Assembly (NCBI GenBank): GCA_029851415.1
Contig: CM056742.1
Location: forward strand, 76,498,748-76,562,747
Length of the DNA: 64,000 nucleotides
Reading direction: 5' to 3'
Origin: Eretmocerus hayati
Lineage: Eukaryota > Arthropoda > Insecta > Hymenoptera > Aphelinidae
The notes beneath the pieces are model-generated. The model worked only from the letters and a program-made list of their open reading frames with translations. It did no database searches and was not told the DNA's origin. Made by a program: the position numbers and the translations under genes. How positions within the stretch are numbered: position 1 is the stretch's first letter; every line of letters starts with the position of its first letter. Below, in pieces: positions 32,797 through 43,032 of the stretch.

Positions 32797-32808
32797 GTCT
32801 GGGCGCCA
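32797..32808 (-). promoter_or_regulatory. Primer-binding site of the nested LTR element
   Basis: On the minus strand TGGCGCCCAGAC directly follows the LTR end (…AGTTACA). TGGCGCC is a common retroelement primer-site start. Confidence 0.75.
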
Positions 32809-33533
32809 TGTAACTGAGGGATTTACTAGGATCAGGAAAGTTGGGGTTTAGGTCCGGTTTAAGACTTTAAAGACAGCGTTTCATTAATAGAAACATATAT
32901 TGAACCCATATTTACAAATAGTCATGAATGATAAATAGTTAAAAAGGAATCTGATATTTATTACTGCTGTGTGTGTTACAAATGCGGTCTAGCCCAATAA
33001 ACGGTTGATACAGGGTACATACTAATACGGGTTATGATAGAGCCACGGAGGTGCTCCTTCCGGGTCAAACGCGGGGCATAGCCGGTGTGTGAGGTTCGAC
33101 TCCTGGAGCTCCCAGGAAGCCAACGCGGGTGTGTGATTCTACTGCCACGGAGGAGCTCCCTCCGGGCCAAAAGTGAGCGTGCCGGTGTCGCGGTCTACTA
33201 CGATTCTCAGTGCTCCTGAGAAGTCGGCTACTAGATGGTCTCATCTGCCTTAGAGCTCCTAAGACAGAGAGGAGTTGCCAGCTGCTAGACTCTAGAGCCA
33301 TCTCTTGGACCAGAGCTCCTGGAGCCAAGAGAGGCGCGTGAGTCCGCCGCTCAGTGCAGACTGGTTCGTTCTGGTCGGGCATCGGGTGGATATCAATGCT
33401 GACAGGTGTTTCGCTTGTGAACGATGTTTTCGAGACAGCCACCTGGCGGCTGAGGCTTGAGTTACTCTAACTGCTCGATGAATTGCGCGGGTACCGGAGC
33501 TATACTGGTATCATAGCGAAGGGGCCCGTCGCA
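32809..33533 (-). repeat. LTR (5' LTR in element sense) of the nested element
   Basis: 725 bp, near-identical to 30788-31512. The target duplication CGAG follows at 33534-33537. Confidence 0.9.
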
Positions 33534-33733
33534 CGAGTCATTATCAAGGCTAACCAAAATACACGTGATCATATGGGGTTTTCACATTCTCTACTCGCAT
33601 TTCACTGTCGAAGCAGATCCGATTTCGGTCAAAACGGATTCTTAAACGGGAAAACGAGAGGGAGATGATAGCGTATCCAGTTTTTTTCGTCATTTTTGCA
33701 AAACTTTCGAGCGCTTCAGGAACACCGTGACCC

Positions 33734-34207
33734 GTATCAGATGCCGAGATGTTGTCGGCAATGCCCGCAGCATTGAGCCGAGATGCGCGTAATTGGTATC
33801 GAACCCACCAAGATGAGTTTGAGACGTGGCCCAAATTCAAGCATGCATTTAGGGATCAATATATCGGGCGTCTAGATCGTCAAGACGTGATGCATGAGCT
33901 TCAACACCGTACCCAAGCCGAGGGTGAGAGAGTTGCCAAGTATCTGACGTGTATCAAGATAATCCTGGGTCATGTCAAGAGACCACCGGGTGACCGAGAG
34001 GTGTTCGAGATCGTACGACGAAACTTGCTACCGGAATTGCGTGAGTACCTGGAAATGAAGAGAGTCAGAACGTTGGAGGACGTCCAACACTACGGTCGAA
34101 GGTTCAAAAAGAACAAGGATCTCGATTCTCGTTATACAGCACCTCCGCCCAAGAACGAGACGCGTATACCAAGAGCTGCATATCAAGGCACGAGCCGGCC
34201 ACCCTAG
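33734..34207 (+). pseudogene. gag of the 17 kb element, C-terminal part
   Basis: It resumes the gag frame after the insertion. It reads AEMLSAMPAALSRDARNWYR, then WPKFKHAFRDQYIGRLD, then HRTQAEGERVAKYL and VRRNLLPELREYL. This is the Ty3/Gypsy retrotransposon gag pattern: 'AL.G.A..WYR…W..F…FR..Y…L..R.Q…E.V..Y…NL.P..R.YL'. A TAG ends it at 34207. No clear CCHC zinc knuckle follows; a Cys-rich stretch near 34268-34300 in shifted frames may be its remnant. Confidence 0.8.
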
Positions 34208-34630
34208 GATCGTTTCATCAGCCGCGATGCCATGCCGGGGCGCCCTTCTCAGGGTGACAAACGAGAGTGCCGAAGTCCAGCAATTTTGCCGTGACCATAA
34301 GCGGGACAGTAAACAAATGCAGATTTTTGTCCATGTCATTAGGGCCCAGGTGGGGCCTATCTCCCTCCCCAGTAGACGTTTTATTTAGATCCTTGAGATG
34401 TAGGACCCCGTAGAATGATATCCCTTCAGTGTGGTTGTGTGAGAGAGTGAGTGGGTGATTTTTCCTATGATGAATCTATAAACATCTTATTATTGATTAT
34501 TATTTTGATTTACGAACTGCCGGGTCGAGGCAGTGGCCAGAGAGTTCACTTTCAGGCGAAAATGCGCCACCAAAGTCATGATCAAGGCCACTCCCTTCCG
34601 GAGGACCCCCCCCCCCTAAACAGGGGGTGA
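34208..34630 (+). other. Post-gag region and polypurine tract; pol absent
   Basis: Only about 420 bp separate the gag stop from the 3' LTR, too little for protease, RT, RNase H and integrase. The last bases before the LTR, AACAGGGGGTGA (34619-34630), serve as a purine tract. A C run (about 34608-34616) precedes it. Confidence 0.7.
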
Positions 34631-37600
34631 TGTGACGGTAAAACCGTCACAGCCTTTTGGGAAAATGAGGAAATCTCTCTCGTCGAGCTTCGAGCCAGCA
34701 GCCTCTGAAAACCCGTATTTATACGTGGAATACGTCTTCTTTCGCGGTGCTGCTGCTCGAGGCAACGACGATGCCGTGTACTGGAGTTGATGCGGGTATA
34801 CCTGGGGGCAGGCAACCGGGCCTACACCTGTGTTGACCGCGACCACCCGCCTATAGGAGGCTGGTGGTCATCTCCACAACAACATCAGCTGATGCAGCCC
34901 AGGGCGGGCTGCCCGGGCAATATGACGCGGATCTGTCCTTTTGGGGCCCACCACTACCCGCATCTACCCCGCGGAACCACAGGAGGGGCCCGGGCCCGTG
35001 CCAAGCTGACAACCGACGCATTAAAGTTGCCGAGGCCCTCGCTCCCGGAATTAGCACACGGAATTTTGCACTCGTGCACTGAAATGCTGTGTTTGGGATG
35101 GAGGATGGTAACAGCCGGTGCCCGCAAGCACCATGCTGCATCCATAGCCCTCCCTCAACAGCCGTGCATCCGATAATAAGTGCACTATCCCGTGATTGTG
35201 CACTTCACACCCGCATGCCCCGCAAGGTCACAACACTATCGCCGACCCGGGTGTGCCAAGGTGGTGCCAAGGAGATTATGACGACGGGACGATGCAGGAA
35301 CCTTGCCGACGATGCCGTGCACCTGGGGAAATTGTCCGAGGACTATTTGCCATTCGGGCAGCTGCCCCATACGCAAATAGCCCATCACATGCGATCAGCT
35401 GGCGTGAGGTTATTGGTGCATGCAACACCTGTTGCATGCACACTAGATGCACCAGCCCGCTGCCGACACCCACGCGATCGCGCTTGCACCTAGGGGTGTT
35501 ACCCACACCCGGGCAAGCACACGCGACGACACCTAGACACCCGGGTGACCCCGAGAACGACGACGACGATGATGACGATGTGTATGCGGGTTCGCGCAGA
35601 CGACACACTGCCATGTTGTTGCTGCCGGCGCGAGGGCGCTGCCGACCGGTATAACTACCTCAGGGTAGGTTATACCACACTTTGCCGACCCCGGGTAGAA
35701 AATCGTGTTGGGAAAAGATCCGTGACGGATCCGGCCGCCTGATCGCCGGCCACTGTCCGGAGGCGGCTACGGCCCGGCTGACCGACCCGTTCTGGATCCG
35801 TGACGGGGCCGGCTGCCGCCCGGCTTCAGGAAACGGATGGGAACCGCACCGGCCTCGGTCAGGCCGTATGCGGATGCGCGAGCAGAAGTCGAGTCGATTA
35901 GGATTTTGTGGGTTGTTGATTTCGACTTGATTCACTCTTGACTAACTCCATTTGAGATGACAAAAGAGATTTTCTATGCAAGTAGTGGTATGTCAATGCA
36001 TCTGTGGAGAAAAACTTGTTCCTATATAAGGCGTTGGTAAAATTTGAGGTTAATTATATTTTGGCTCAAGGCATTATGTGTATTCTATAAACCGCTCGAG
36101 AACCGCCTGTCAAAATCGAACCTCGATATCAGATACATCATTTCTAGGCATACAGAGTAGCTCAATGCTTAGCTCACCATCCCAAAAGTGTAATAGTTGA
36201 ATTTTCTGAAGATTGTTTAGAGTTTGAATGTAAACGAGATACTTCTCTCCTCTGTCCTTTTTCATGATATGGATAAAACGCGTTTAGAATCATAGGCGTC
36301 ATTTTTCTCAATCGAACATTCAATTCATTTTAACGAATTAAATTAGACCATCCTTGATGCATCTTAAATCCATCAAGAATACATAGAAAATCGCAGAGCG
36401 TTTTCAACGTCGAAATTTCGATTTTCGTTAAACATTCATGATGAGGATCTTGGAGCACTCGATAGCCAAAAAACTCAAAAAAGCCTATATCGTCACGAAT
36501 AATATCCCCAGCTTATACACCGTAAAAACATCAATATTTGATTAAGTAATATGCATCCTATGTGCTCTCTTAGCCACAGGTTCGGGGGTCAGCATTTGGT
36601 AATCTCAAAAAATTGGTGGAAACGGAACGGGTCATCTACTAAACCGAGATACGAGGTTTTGATGGGGCCAAAAAGTACTTCAAAAAGGTGATTTGTTTCC
36701 AGAAAATCATCGCCTAGCTGTTATTGGCTCTCTTGCATATACGCCAAATTTCATATTCAAGAGTCACGGAGTTTATCAAATAGATTAGGAATTACTAAAA
36801 TCAGAATGATGACATTTCTCGAAGTTAATTACCCCTCATGCAGACGGCATGATTCTGAGCTCGTCAGCTCACAGGCGCTGATCAAGTTATGCACCGGCTC
36901 CAGTCCGGCGAACTATCCGTATCGCAGCCCAATCCGAGACGGATCAAATACGGGTCGGTTGGCCGGATGCTAAACTGAGCTTGAAATTCAGGCGGCCGGA
37001 GTGCAGCCGGCTCCGTCTCGGATCTTTGGGTCCGGCCGCCGGATCTGATTTTCTACCCGGGACCCGGAACCCTGATGATACCCGGACATCGACTGCTGGG
37101 TGGGAAATTCAGCATGCAGACGCCACATGCAGGTCATTATGCGTCTGTGTGTATATGAGAGATTGCCTAGGCAGTGTATGAGGGAATATTTGCTTGCCGT
37201 GAGCATGCCATATCATATATAGGTATAGCGCTGCCGTGATGAGTACACGTATAGGTATAGCATTGCCGTGACGAGTATATATAGGTATATATATATATAT
37301 ACTCGTGTATCGGAGTGTATGCAGTGCAAGTACGAAGAGTGGTGGCAATAGCGAGTTGCGCAGAGCCTCCACGTTTACGTATGTTTGCCGTGAGTGCGAG
37401 TGAGATAGAATATGCAATTGGTGGAGGCAAGAAAACAGTGCCGTACCCACAATCAAGCAGATTTCTGCCGTGACTTTTGTATCTTGCTGCCGATTTGCGG
37501 CCTTGCGCTCGAGCGCATATTTCATAATTTGCCGCGCCATGGCCACCAGAGGGCAATGTCGGCTTTTCGCAGATTTTGACAGCCAACCAAAATTATTGCT

Positions 37601-38554
37601 GCCGACCAATCAGAGAGCTTCATTTATTGAAGAAGAAGAAGAGCTTTTGCCGGCAGGAAGCCGGCCATTGTGACACTTGTTGGATAGTCTTTGATATAGA
37701 CGCACGTGCTTGTGCGAGCGGCCGCAAGCCGTGGCAGTGGCCACGCGGCCAGGGCCTCTTTGCCCGAAGGGCAGAGACCTGGAAATTATCACTGCCGGGA
37801 TAATAATGGAGGAACAATTGTGGAAATATCTAAGGATGTCAAATATCAATGCCATCGATGGGCTTTGCCAGACCGGACTCCTGGGGAGGCCGACGGTGCT
37901 GGAATGCACCCTGACCATTTGCCAAGACTCCAGCACACCCCAGCAGTCGCGGGCGTGTCGTGATCACCCAAATTAGGGGTGTGAAATTCGTGCGTGGGCA
38001 GATAGCCATTTTTGCCTCGCGTCGCGAGCGTGGCGTAGAGATTGCCGTGGAGCAGCCATTTTGAGTGTGTTTCAGAGCAGCGTGCTCTCTCTCAATTTTG
38101 GAGCCCAAGTTTTGTCAGAGTTTGCCGAGACAGTGTGTCGAATCAATGAAGTGAATTTTCGTGTAATTTCAGGAAATTTTGAGAGACATTTTGAGAACAA
38201 TTTGATATTTGATAATTATGAATCTTTAAGCGAATTTTAGAGTCATTTTGCGAGTATGTTGTCGCGACGCATTTGATGTGTAGATTCTTGTATCGACCGC
38301 GTAGAAGCAGCGTGTGCAGAATATATTGCCGAGATTATTTTATTATAAATTTGGATTGATTATTCAGTAAATGCCTTCCCTCCCCTTTCCTTGCCCCTTT
38401 AGGTGAAATTACGGTAGGTGAACGAGAGTTGCAGAGAGCAGAGTTCCTGAGATTTTGAAGTCGTGTCTCCATAGCGCGAGAGAATTTGCGTCTAGGGTAT
38501 AAGTCCGTCTAGATATAAATAAGTGTGATAGGTAAATTCATATGCCACGTCACA
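34631..38554 (+). repeat. 3' LTR of the 17 kb element, interrupted
   Basis: It starts TGTGACGGTAAAACCG and ends CCACGTCACA. It matches 21430-23948 apart from indels and the insertion at 35691-37060. Without the insertion it is about 2.55 kb. It lacks the ~75-bp segment carrying the GGTGAGT word found in the left LTR and has extra bases near 37340-37400. Confidence 0.9.
35691..37060. mobile_element. 1.37 kb TIR element in the 3' LTR, 4-bp target duplication
   Basis: It starts CCGGGTAGAAAATC and ends GATTTTCTACCCGG, flanked by GACC at 35687-35690 and 37061-37064. The left LTR has the uninterrupted site (near 22446-22452). About 200 bp at each end are GC-rich, with repeated GATCCG(T/A)GACGG words and CCGACCCG words. 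The ~950-bp middle is AT-rich with no recognised ORF. Non-autonomous; superfamily not assigned. Confidence 0.85.
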
Positions 38555-38786
38555 ATATTTGAATACATATATCATCTCATGAGCGTGCGAAAGCGATTGA
38601 TTTGAAGCTATATTAGTACATTGGTTCATGCACAGCGTTAATGCATATGGATATTATAATTAGTATCCACAACTACTAACATATATGATTTTACTCACAC
38701 GACTGGTCTGATGGTCGTCCACGCAAGTGACTGACTTGAGATAATTATTTAAAACAAACTTTCAAAATCCTCTGAAAATTGCAGAC

Positions 38787-39643
38787 GTTGCAACAGCGAT
38801 TACTTGGACGTCCTCAGGTCTATGGCAATTCTACAGGAAGCATTTGAAAGATAAGAAAAAGAGCTATCAATACATGTCTTTCGAGAATTCTTGCAACCCA
38901 AAACTCATGTTCTTCATCGGCTCCGAAAAGTGGAAAATTCTTCATTTCAATCAATCATCGATCATTTGATGGGGAATCACGATAGAGTAAAAATCCTTGC
39001 GGGATCTTGTAGCTCTTCTCAGGATTTTCAAAATCGTTTCCTTATACATAAGTTCACGGTCCTGTGTACCCGAGTTACGAGCGATCAAATGAGAGCAAAT
39101 TCACTCGCGTTGAGGGTAGCGGAGATACAAAAATGCGTAATCCACGATTTCGACGTAAAATCTTCTGGAAATCATAAAATGGGGATCAATTCTGTTCTAG
39201 GATGCACTCGGAACGACCTCAGACAGCTTGAAGAAGAAAAAGCTCTCACCTCTAGACCACCAGTACCCTCAACCCGCACCAACTTCTATAATGCCAGATC
39301 ACTCGTAACTCGGGTAAAAAAACCGTAGAGTAATATATAGAAAAACGATTTTAAAGGTCTTGAAAAGAACTACAAGATCTCGTGAGGATTTTCGCGCTAT
39401 CATGAATTCACGATTAATGAGCGACGATTGAGTGGAATGGAAAGTTTTACACTTCGCGGAGCCAATTGAAACCACGAGATTCGCGGCAAAATATATTCCA
39501 AAGTAGATGAATTGATAGATTCTCTTCTCATCTTTCGAATGCTTCTTTCAAAATTGCCGTAGACCCAAGGATGTCCGAGTATCACTGTTTTAGTGAAGGT
39601 ATCCGTGTTCCATTCATTTTGGCGGGTACTATAGTTCCTCTTA
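38787..39643. mobile_element. CAGTACCC-family foldback element, copy G1
   Basis: About 290-340-bp inverted arms (38787-39080 and 39300-39643) enclose a loop that contains GGGTAGC…ACGATTTCGACGTAAAATC. The right end (CACTGTTTTAGTG…GGCGGGTACTA) matches the ends of the copy at 47820-50041 and the fragment at 8073. The left terminal bases are missing. A 145-codon plus-strand frame inside (38891-39328) has no recognised domain. Confidence 0.7.
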
Positions 39644-39644
39644 A

Positions 39645-40125
39645 CCCAGAAATCCACGGATTGTTCCTTTTCAACCGAAAATTTTCAGATAGTTCCTTTG
39701 AACCGAAAATTCACAGATAGGTCCTCTCAAACCAGAAATCCACGGATAGTTCCTTCCTAAAACGAAAATTTTCAGATAGTTCCTCCTAGATCAGACAAAT
39801 TTAGATATTTCCTTCCAACTCAAGACTCACAGATAATTCCTCCTAAACCAGAAATCCACAGATAGTTCCTTTCTAAAACATTAATTCTCAGATAGTCCCT
39901 TTCAAATCAGACTAATTCAGATGAATCCTTTCAACTCTCACGATTCTAGATGGTTCTTTTAGGCCAAAAATTTATGGATAGTTCCTTTCTAAAACAGAAA
40001 TTTTCAGATAGTTCCTTCTAAATCAGACAAATTTAGATAGTTTCTTTTGAGTAATCATTTCCAGATAGTTCTTTCCACAAACATTTTTGGATAGCTCCTT
40101 CCAAGTTTAACGTTTCCAGATAGTT
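39645..40125. repeat. GATAGTTCC degenerate tandem array, minus-sense copy
   Basis: The word (A)GATAGTTCCT recurs about every 29 bp. It is the reverse complement of the array at 7377-7915 and directly abuts the G1 terminus. Confidence 0.8.
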
Positions 40126-40269
40126 CTTTTACTTCCTGGGCCATAGATATACTCTAATATCCATTGCACGGTGACCCGCGCTTTCAGTAAGCCTTTTGAG
40201 GCGATGCGGTCACCATGCAAGCTGAAAATCATTCCCAACTTTCTCCGATCCTGTTGCGATTTGGGCTAA

Positions 40270-40385
40270 ATGACGAGCGCACTCTCAGCGCGAATCAGCT
40301 AGGGTAGCTGAAAATCAGCTATTGATAGCTGATTTCGTCAGCTAACGTGAACGGATTTCCACTGATTGAATCAGCTAATACACAG
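40270..40385. repeat. TCAGCTA-palindrome MITE remnant
   Basis: CTCTCAGCGCGAATCAGCT starts a block of repeated AGCTGAAAATCAGCTA words. It matches the intact copy at 47319-47467. The right terminus is lost. Confidence 0.6.
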
Positions 40386-40540
40386 GGTTATGAACGATGA
40401 TATACACCGTTCGGGAATGTTTTTCTCTGCGCACTGGGTGTCACGTGATGAAATTTTGGCTCTGGTATCCTAGAATCGTTCGTGCAGTGCATTGGAATCC
40501 ATTTGATTACCCGATTTCTAAGTCCCAAGTAGTGCGTCAA

Positions 40541-40951
40541 TAGTGGGCCACCTGGATCGAAGTGGGCCACCTGGATCGAAAGTGGGCCACCTGTATCGTA
40601 AGTGAGTCACCTGGATCGAAAGTGGGCCACCTAGATCGAAAGTGGGCCACCTGGATCGAAAGTGGGCCACCTGTATCGTAAGTGAGCCACCTGTATAGAA
40701 AGTGGGCCACCTAGAACGAAAGTGGGCCACCTAGATCGAAAGTGGGCTACCTGGATCGAAAGTGGGCCACCTGTATCGTAAGTGAGCCACCTGTATCGAA
40801 AGTGGGCCACCTGTATCGTAAGTGAGCCACTTGGATCAAAAGTGGGCCACCTAGATCGAAAGTGGGCCACCTAGATCGAAAGTGGGCCACCTAGATCGAA
40901 AGTGGGCCACCTGTATCGTAAGTGAGCCACCTGCATCGAAAGTGGGCCATA
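40541..40951. repeat. 20-bp satellite AGTGGGCCACCTGGATCGAA, about 20 copies
   Basis: A perfect 20-bp period with substitutions at a few fixed positions (GG/TA/AG before ATCG; GGGCC/GAGCC). The period is not a multiple of three, yet two minus-strand frames stay open through part of it; these are repeat translations. There are no spacers, so it is not a CRISPR array. Confidence 0.95.
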
Positions 40952-40958
40952 TGCGCGC

Positions 40959-41035
40959 CGTAGAAAATTTCTCCGAAAAACTTCAGCCAGCTGGTTGAAT
41001 GAAAACTTCAACCAGTCTAACTGGTTCTATCTGTG
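40959..41035. mobile_element. Remnant of the CACTGTAAAAA MITE family
   Basis: TTTCTCCGAAAAACTTCAGCC followed by CAGCTGGTTGAATGAA matches the inside of the element at 6209-6364, without intact ends. Confidence 0.5.
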
Positions 41036-41704
41036 GATTATGAAAATAACAGTTGAATGCCCAGCCAAAATCTGTCCGTGCGGTTCCCGTATATCGGGTT
41101 ACCTATGAGTCATTCTTTTTAATATCGCCAGGTTTTGTGTCAGGGGGTAAGGGATTTTTCTGTAACTTCAGACACATGTTGTATATGATAGAAGGAGATG
41201 GAAAGCACAGTTCTTAGGTCCCGAAAGTCATCCGCTCGAGTTTGGCGCCCTATTTCCGTTTTCAAAATTCGTGAAAAATTCAATTTTTCAACTTTTTGAT
41301 TGATTTCTCACCGGTATGGAACCCAATAAAAAAATTATCCAAGACACATATTTCGACGTGAAATGAGCTGAATTTTACGGAAAAAATACTCTCAGATCCG
41401 TCAAAGATGAACATAACCTCAAAATAGTGGTTTTTTTTCAGAAAAACCCAATTTTTAAGCCTTAGGCCCTATTTTATCTCGAATTTGACATTTTTATCGG
41501 ATCCTTCGTCAAATTTTACGTCGAAAACTGTTCTCCAAAAATTGGGCTGGGGATGGGTTTGGCCACCATAATAATAACTTTAGTAGCAGGACCGTAAAAA
41601 TAGCGCTAAATTGTTCGTTTCGGGAGGGACACTTATTACACTGGACAACAAAATATTGGGTCAGAAGTAGCCAATGATCAAACAATGAATTTTCTGTGTA
41701 TTTC

Positions 41705-43030
41705 TCGACGTAGAAACCGAATCCGAAACCAGTTTTGCACCTAGACATCAGGAATTTTTTTAAACCGCGAAATACTGAGCTTCTAAAAAACTGCACTTTT
41801 AGCGTTTTTTGATGATTTTGTAGGTACATGATTTTGATGGTGCAACCTTGCAGCGGGCTTTGAGCGTACCCGGACTATGATTTTCCACGTATTTTGACCT
41901 GCTAAACACGATGGAAGTTGTTTTAGAGGGCTAGCATGCGTTCGAAACAAAGGACAAGCTGATTTTTCGAGTTGCTATCAGGAGAGTTTGGACGATTTCG
42001 TGATAAATCTCAAAGTGATCACGGAATTGATCAGAAACACCCTCTGCAATACCACGAGAGCGCATTCTTTTTCTATTTGCACACACACTAAGGGAATGAT
42101 GTTTGCAGTCGCCTAAAAGTAGATTAGTCGAATATACATGTATAATCCCGAAAATAAACTTTTGATCTATTCCGAGATCTATTCCTCGGGTGAGTTCAAG
42201 CCTCCACGTATTGGATCAATGCTCGAGTTTTTGTACCTAGAAGCCACTCAAACTACTGGAACAATGTCATTTTGTTGCAAGGATACGGTATCAGAAGTCC
42301 CGGAGACCTAAACTCGGTTTAGGTTACGGAACGTACCTTGACATACCATGAATATGTAATCAACCTAGTTACATCGTTTTTCACCCTAAGCTAATGTGGG
42401 CACTCCAATGATTCTATTCCGGAGGGGAGTAAATAAGAACATCCAGCGTCAGATGTGCCATCTTGGGCTGGTTGCAAACGACTATCTATATGCACTCAGA
42501 AGTACATGAGACTAGGGAACTGCAAATTTGACTCATTACGAGAAAGCTTGAGCTTACCTCAGGAATAGATCAAAAGTTTCTTTCCGGGATTATACATGTA
42601 TATTCAACTAATCTACTTCTAGGCGACTGCAAACATCATTCCCTTAGTGTGTGTGCAAGTAGAAAAAGAATGCGCTCTCGTGGTATTGCAGAGGGTGTTT
42701 CTGAACAATTCCGTGATCACTTTGAGATTTATCACGAAATTGTCCAAACTCTCCTGATAGCAACTCGAAAAATCAGCTTGCCATTTGTTTCGAACGCATG
42801 CTAGCCCTCTAAAACAACTTCCATCGTGTTTAGCAGGTCAAAATACGTGGAAAATCATAGTCCGGGTACGCTCAAAGCCCGCTGCAAGGTTGCACCATCA
42901 AAATCATGTATCTACAAAATCATCAAAAAACGCTAAAAATGCAGTTTTTTAGAAGCTCAGTATTTCGCGGTTTAAAAAAATTCCTGATGTCTAGGTGCAA
43001 AACTGGTTTCGGACTCGGTTTCTACGTCGA
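41705..43030. mobile_element. Inner palindrome 1 (1.33 kb)
   Basis: It starts TCGACGTAGAAACCGA and ends TCGGTTTCTACGTCGA. Arms of about 480 bp (41705-42185 and 42556-43030) surround a ~370-bp loop. The arms are highly similar, for example around GCACACACACTAAGGGAATG at 42079 and its complement near 42640. Confidence 0.8.
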
Positions 43031-43032
43031 TA

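Larger units (their letters stand above)
30788..33533 (-). mobile_element. Non-coding LTR retrotransposon (2.75 kb), minus strand
   Basis: Two 725-bp LTRs (30788-31512 and 32809-33533) surround a 1.3 kb internal region without a substantial ORF. It is flanked by CGAG at 30784-30787 and 33534-33537. On the minus strand the LTR runs TGCGACGGG…CAGTTACA. TGGCGCCC follows directly (primer site, tRNA-Lys-like), and a purine tract AAAAGAAGAGGGGGA lies just before the other LTR. By eye the LTRs differ at about a dozen positions, so the insertion is fairly young. It is a TRIM/LARD-like non-autonomous element. The 125-codon frame repeated in both LTRs is taken as fortuitous. Confidence 0.9.
29664..33729. 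mobile_element. Foldback TIR element inserted in gag, 4-bp target duplication
   Basis: It starts CACGGTGTTCCTGAAGC and ends with the complement …GGAACACCGTG. It is flanked by ACCC at 29660-29663 and 33730-33733. Removing the element and one ACCC keeps the gag frame, which supports these borders. Without the LTR element nested in its right arm it is about 1.3 kb, with arms of roughly 570 bp (29664 to about 30235; about 30405-30787 continuing at 33538-33729) around a ~170-bp loop. No transposase is visible. Confidence 0.85.
21430..38554 (+). mobile_element. 17.1 kb LTR retrotransposon, gag only, containing nested elements
   Basis: Two directly repeated LTRs begin TGTGACGG and end CGTCACA, at 21430-23948 and 34631-38554. 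The element is flanked by ATAT at 21426-21429 and 38555-38558. A tRNA-Arg-type primer site follows the left LTR and a G-rich purine tract precedes the right one. Between them are a ~2 kb leader, ORF1, ORF2 and a gag. Subtracting the nested insertion leaves an internal region of about 6.6 kb. I find no reverse transcriptase, RNase H or integrase motif, so it must depend on a partner for movement. The tRNA-Arg primer site and 4-bp duplication recall the 412/mdg1 branch of Ty3/Gypsy. Confidence 0.9.

Noticed and set aside
36000..36840. Host-like unique sequence inside the 3' LTR
   Set aside because: It is the AT-rich middle of the TIR element 35691-37060, bounded by exact TIRs and a target duplication.
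38891..39328. 145-codon frame in foldback G1
   Set aside because: Runs across the arm and loop of a foldback element; the corresponding frame is not kept in G2.
40541..40951. CRISPR-like regular array
   Set aside because: 20-bp units are directly adjacent with no spacers, in a eukaryotic sequence; it is a satellite.
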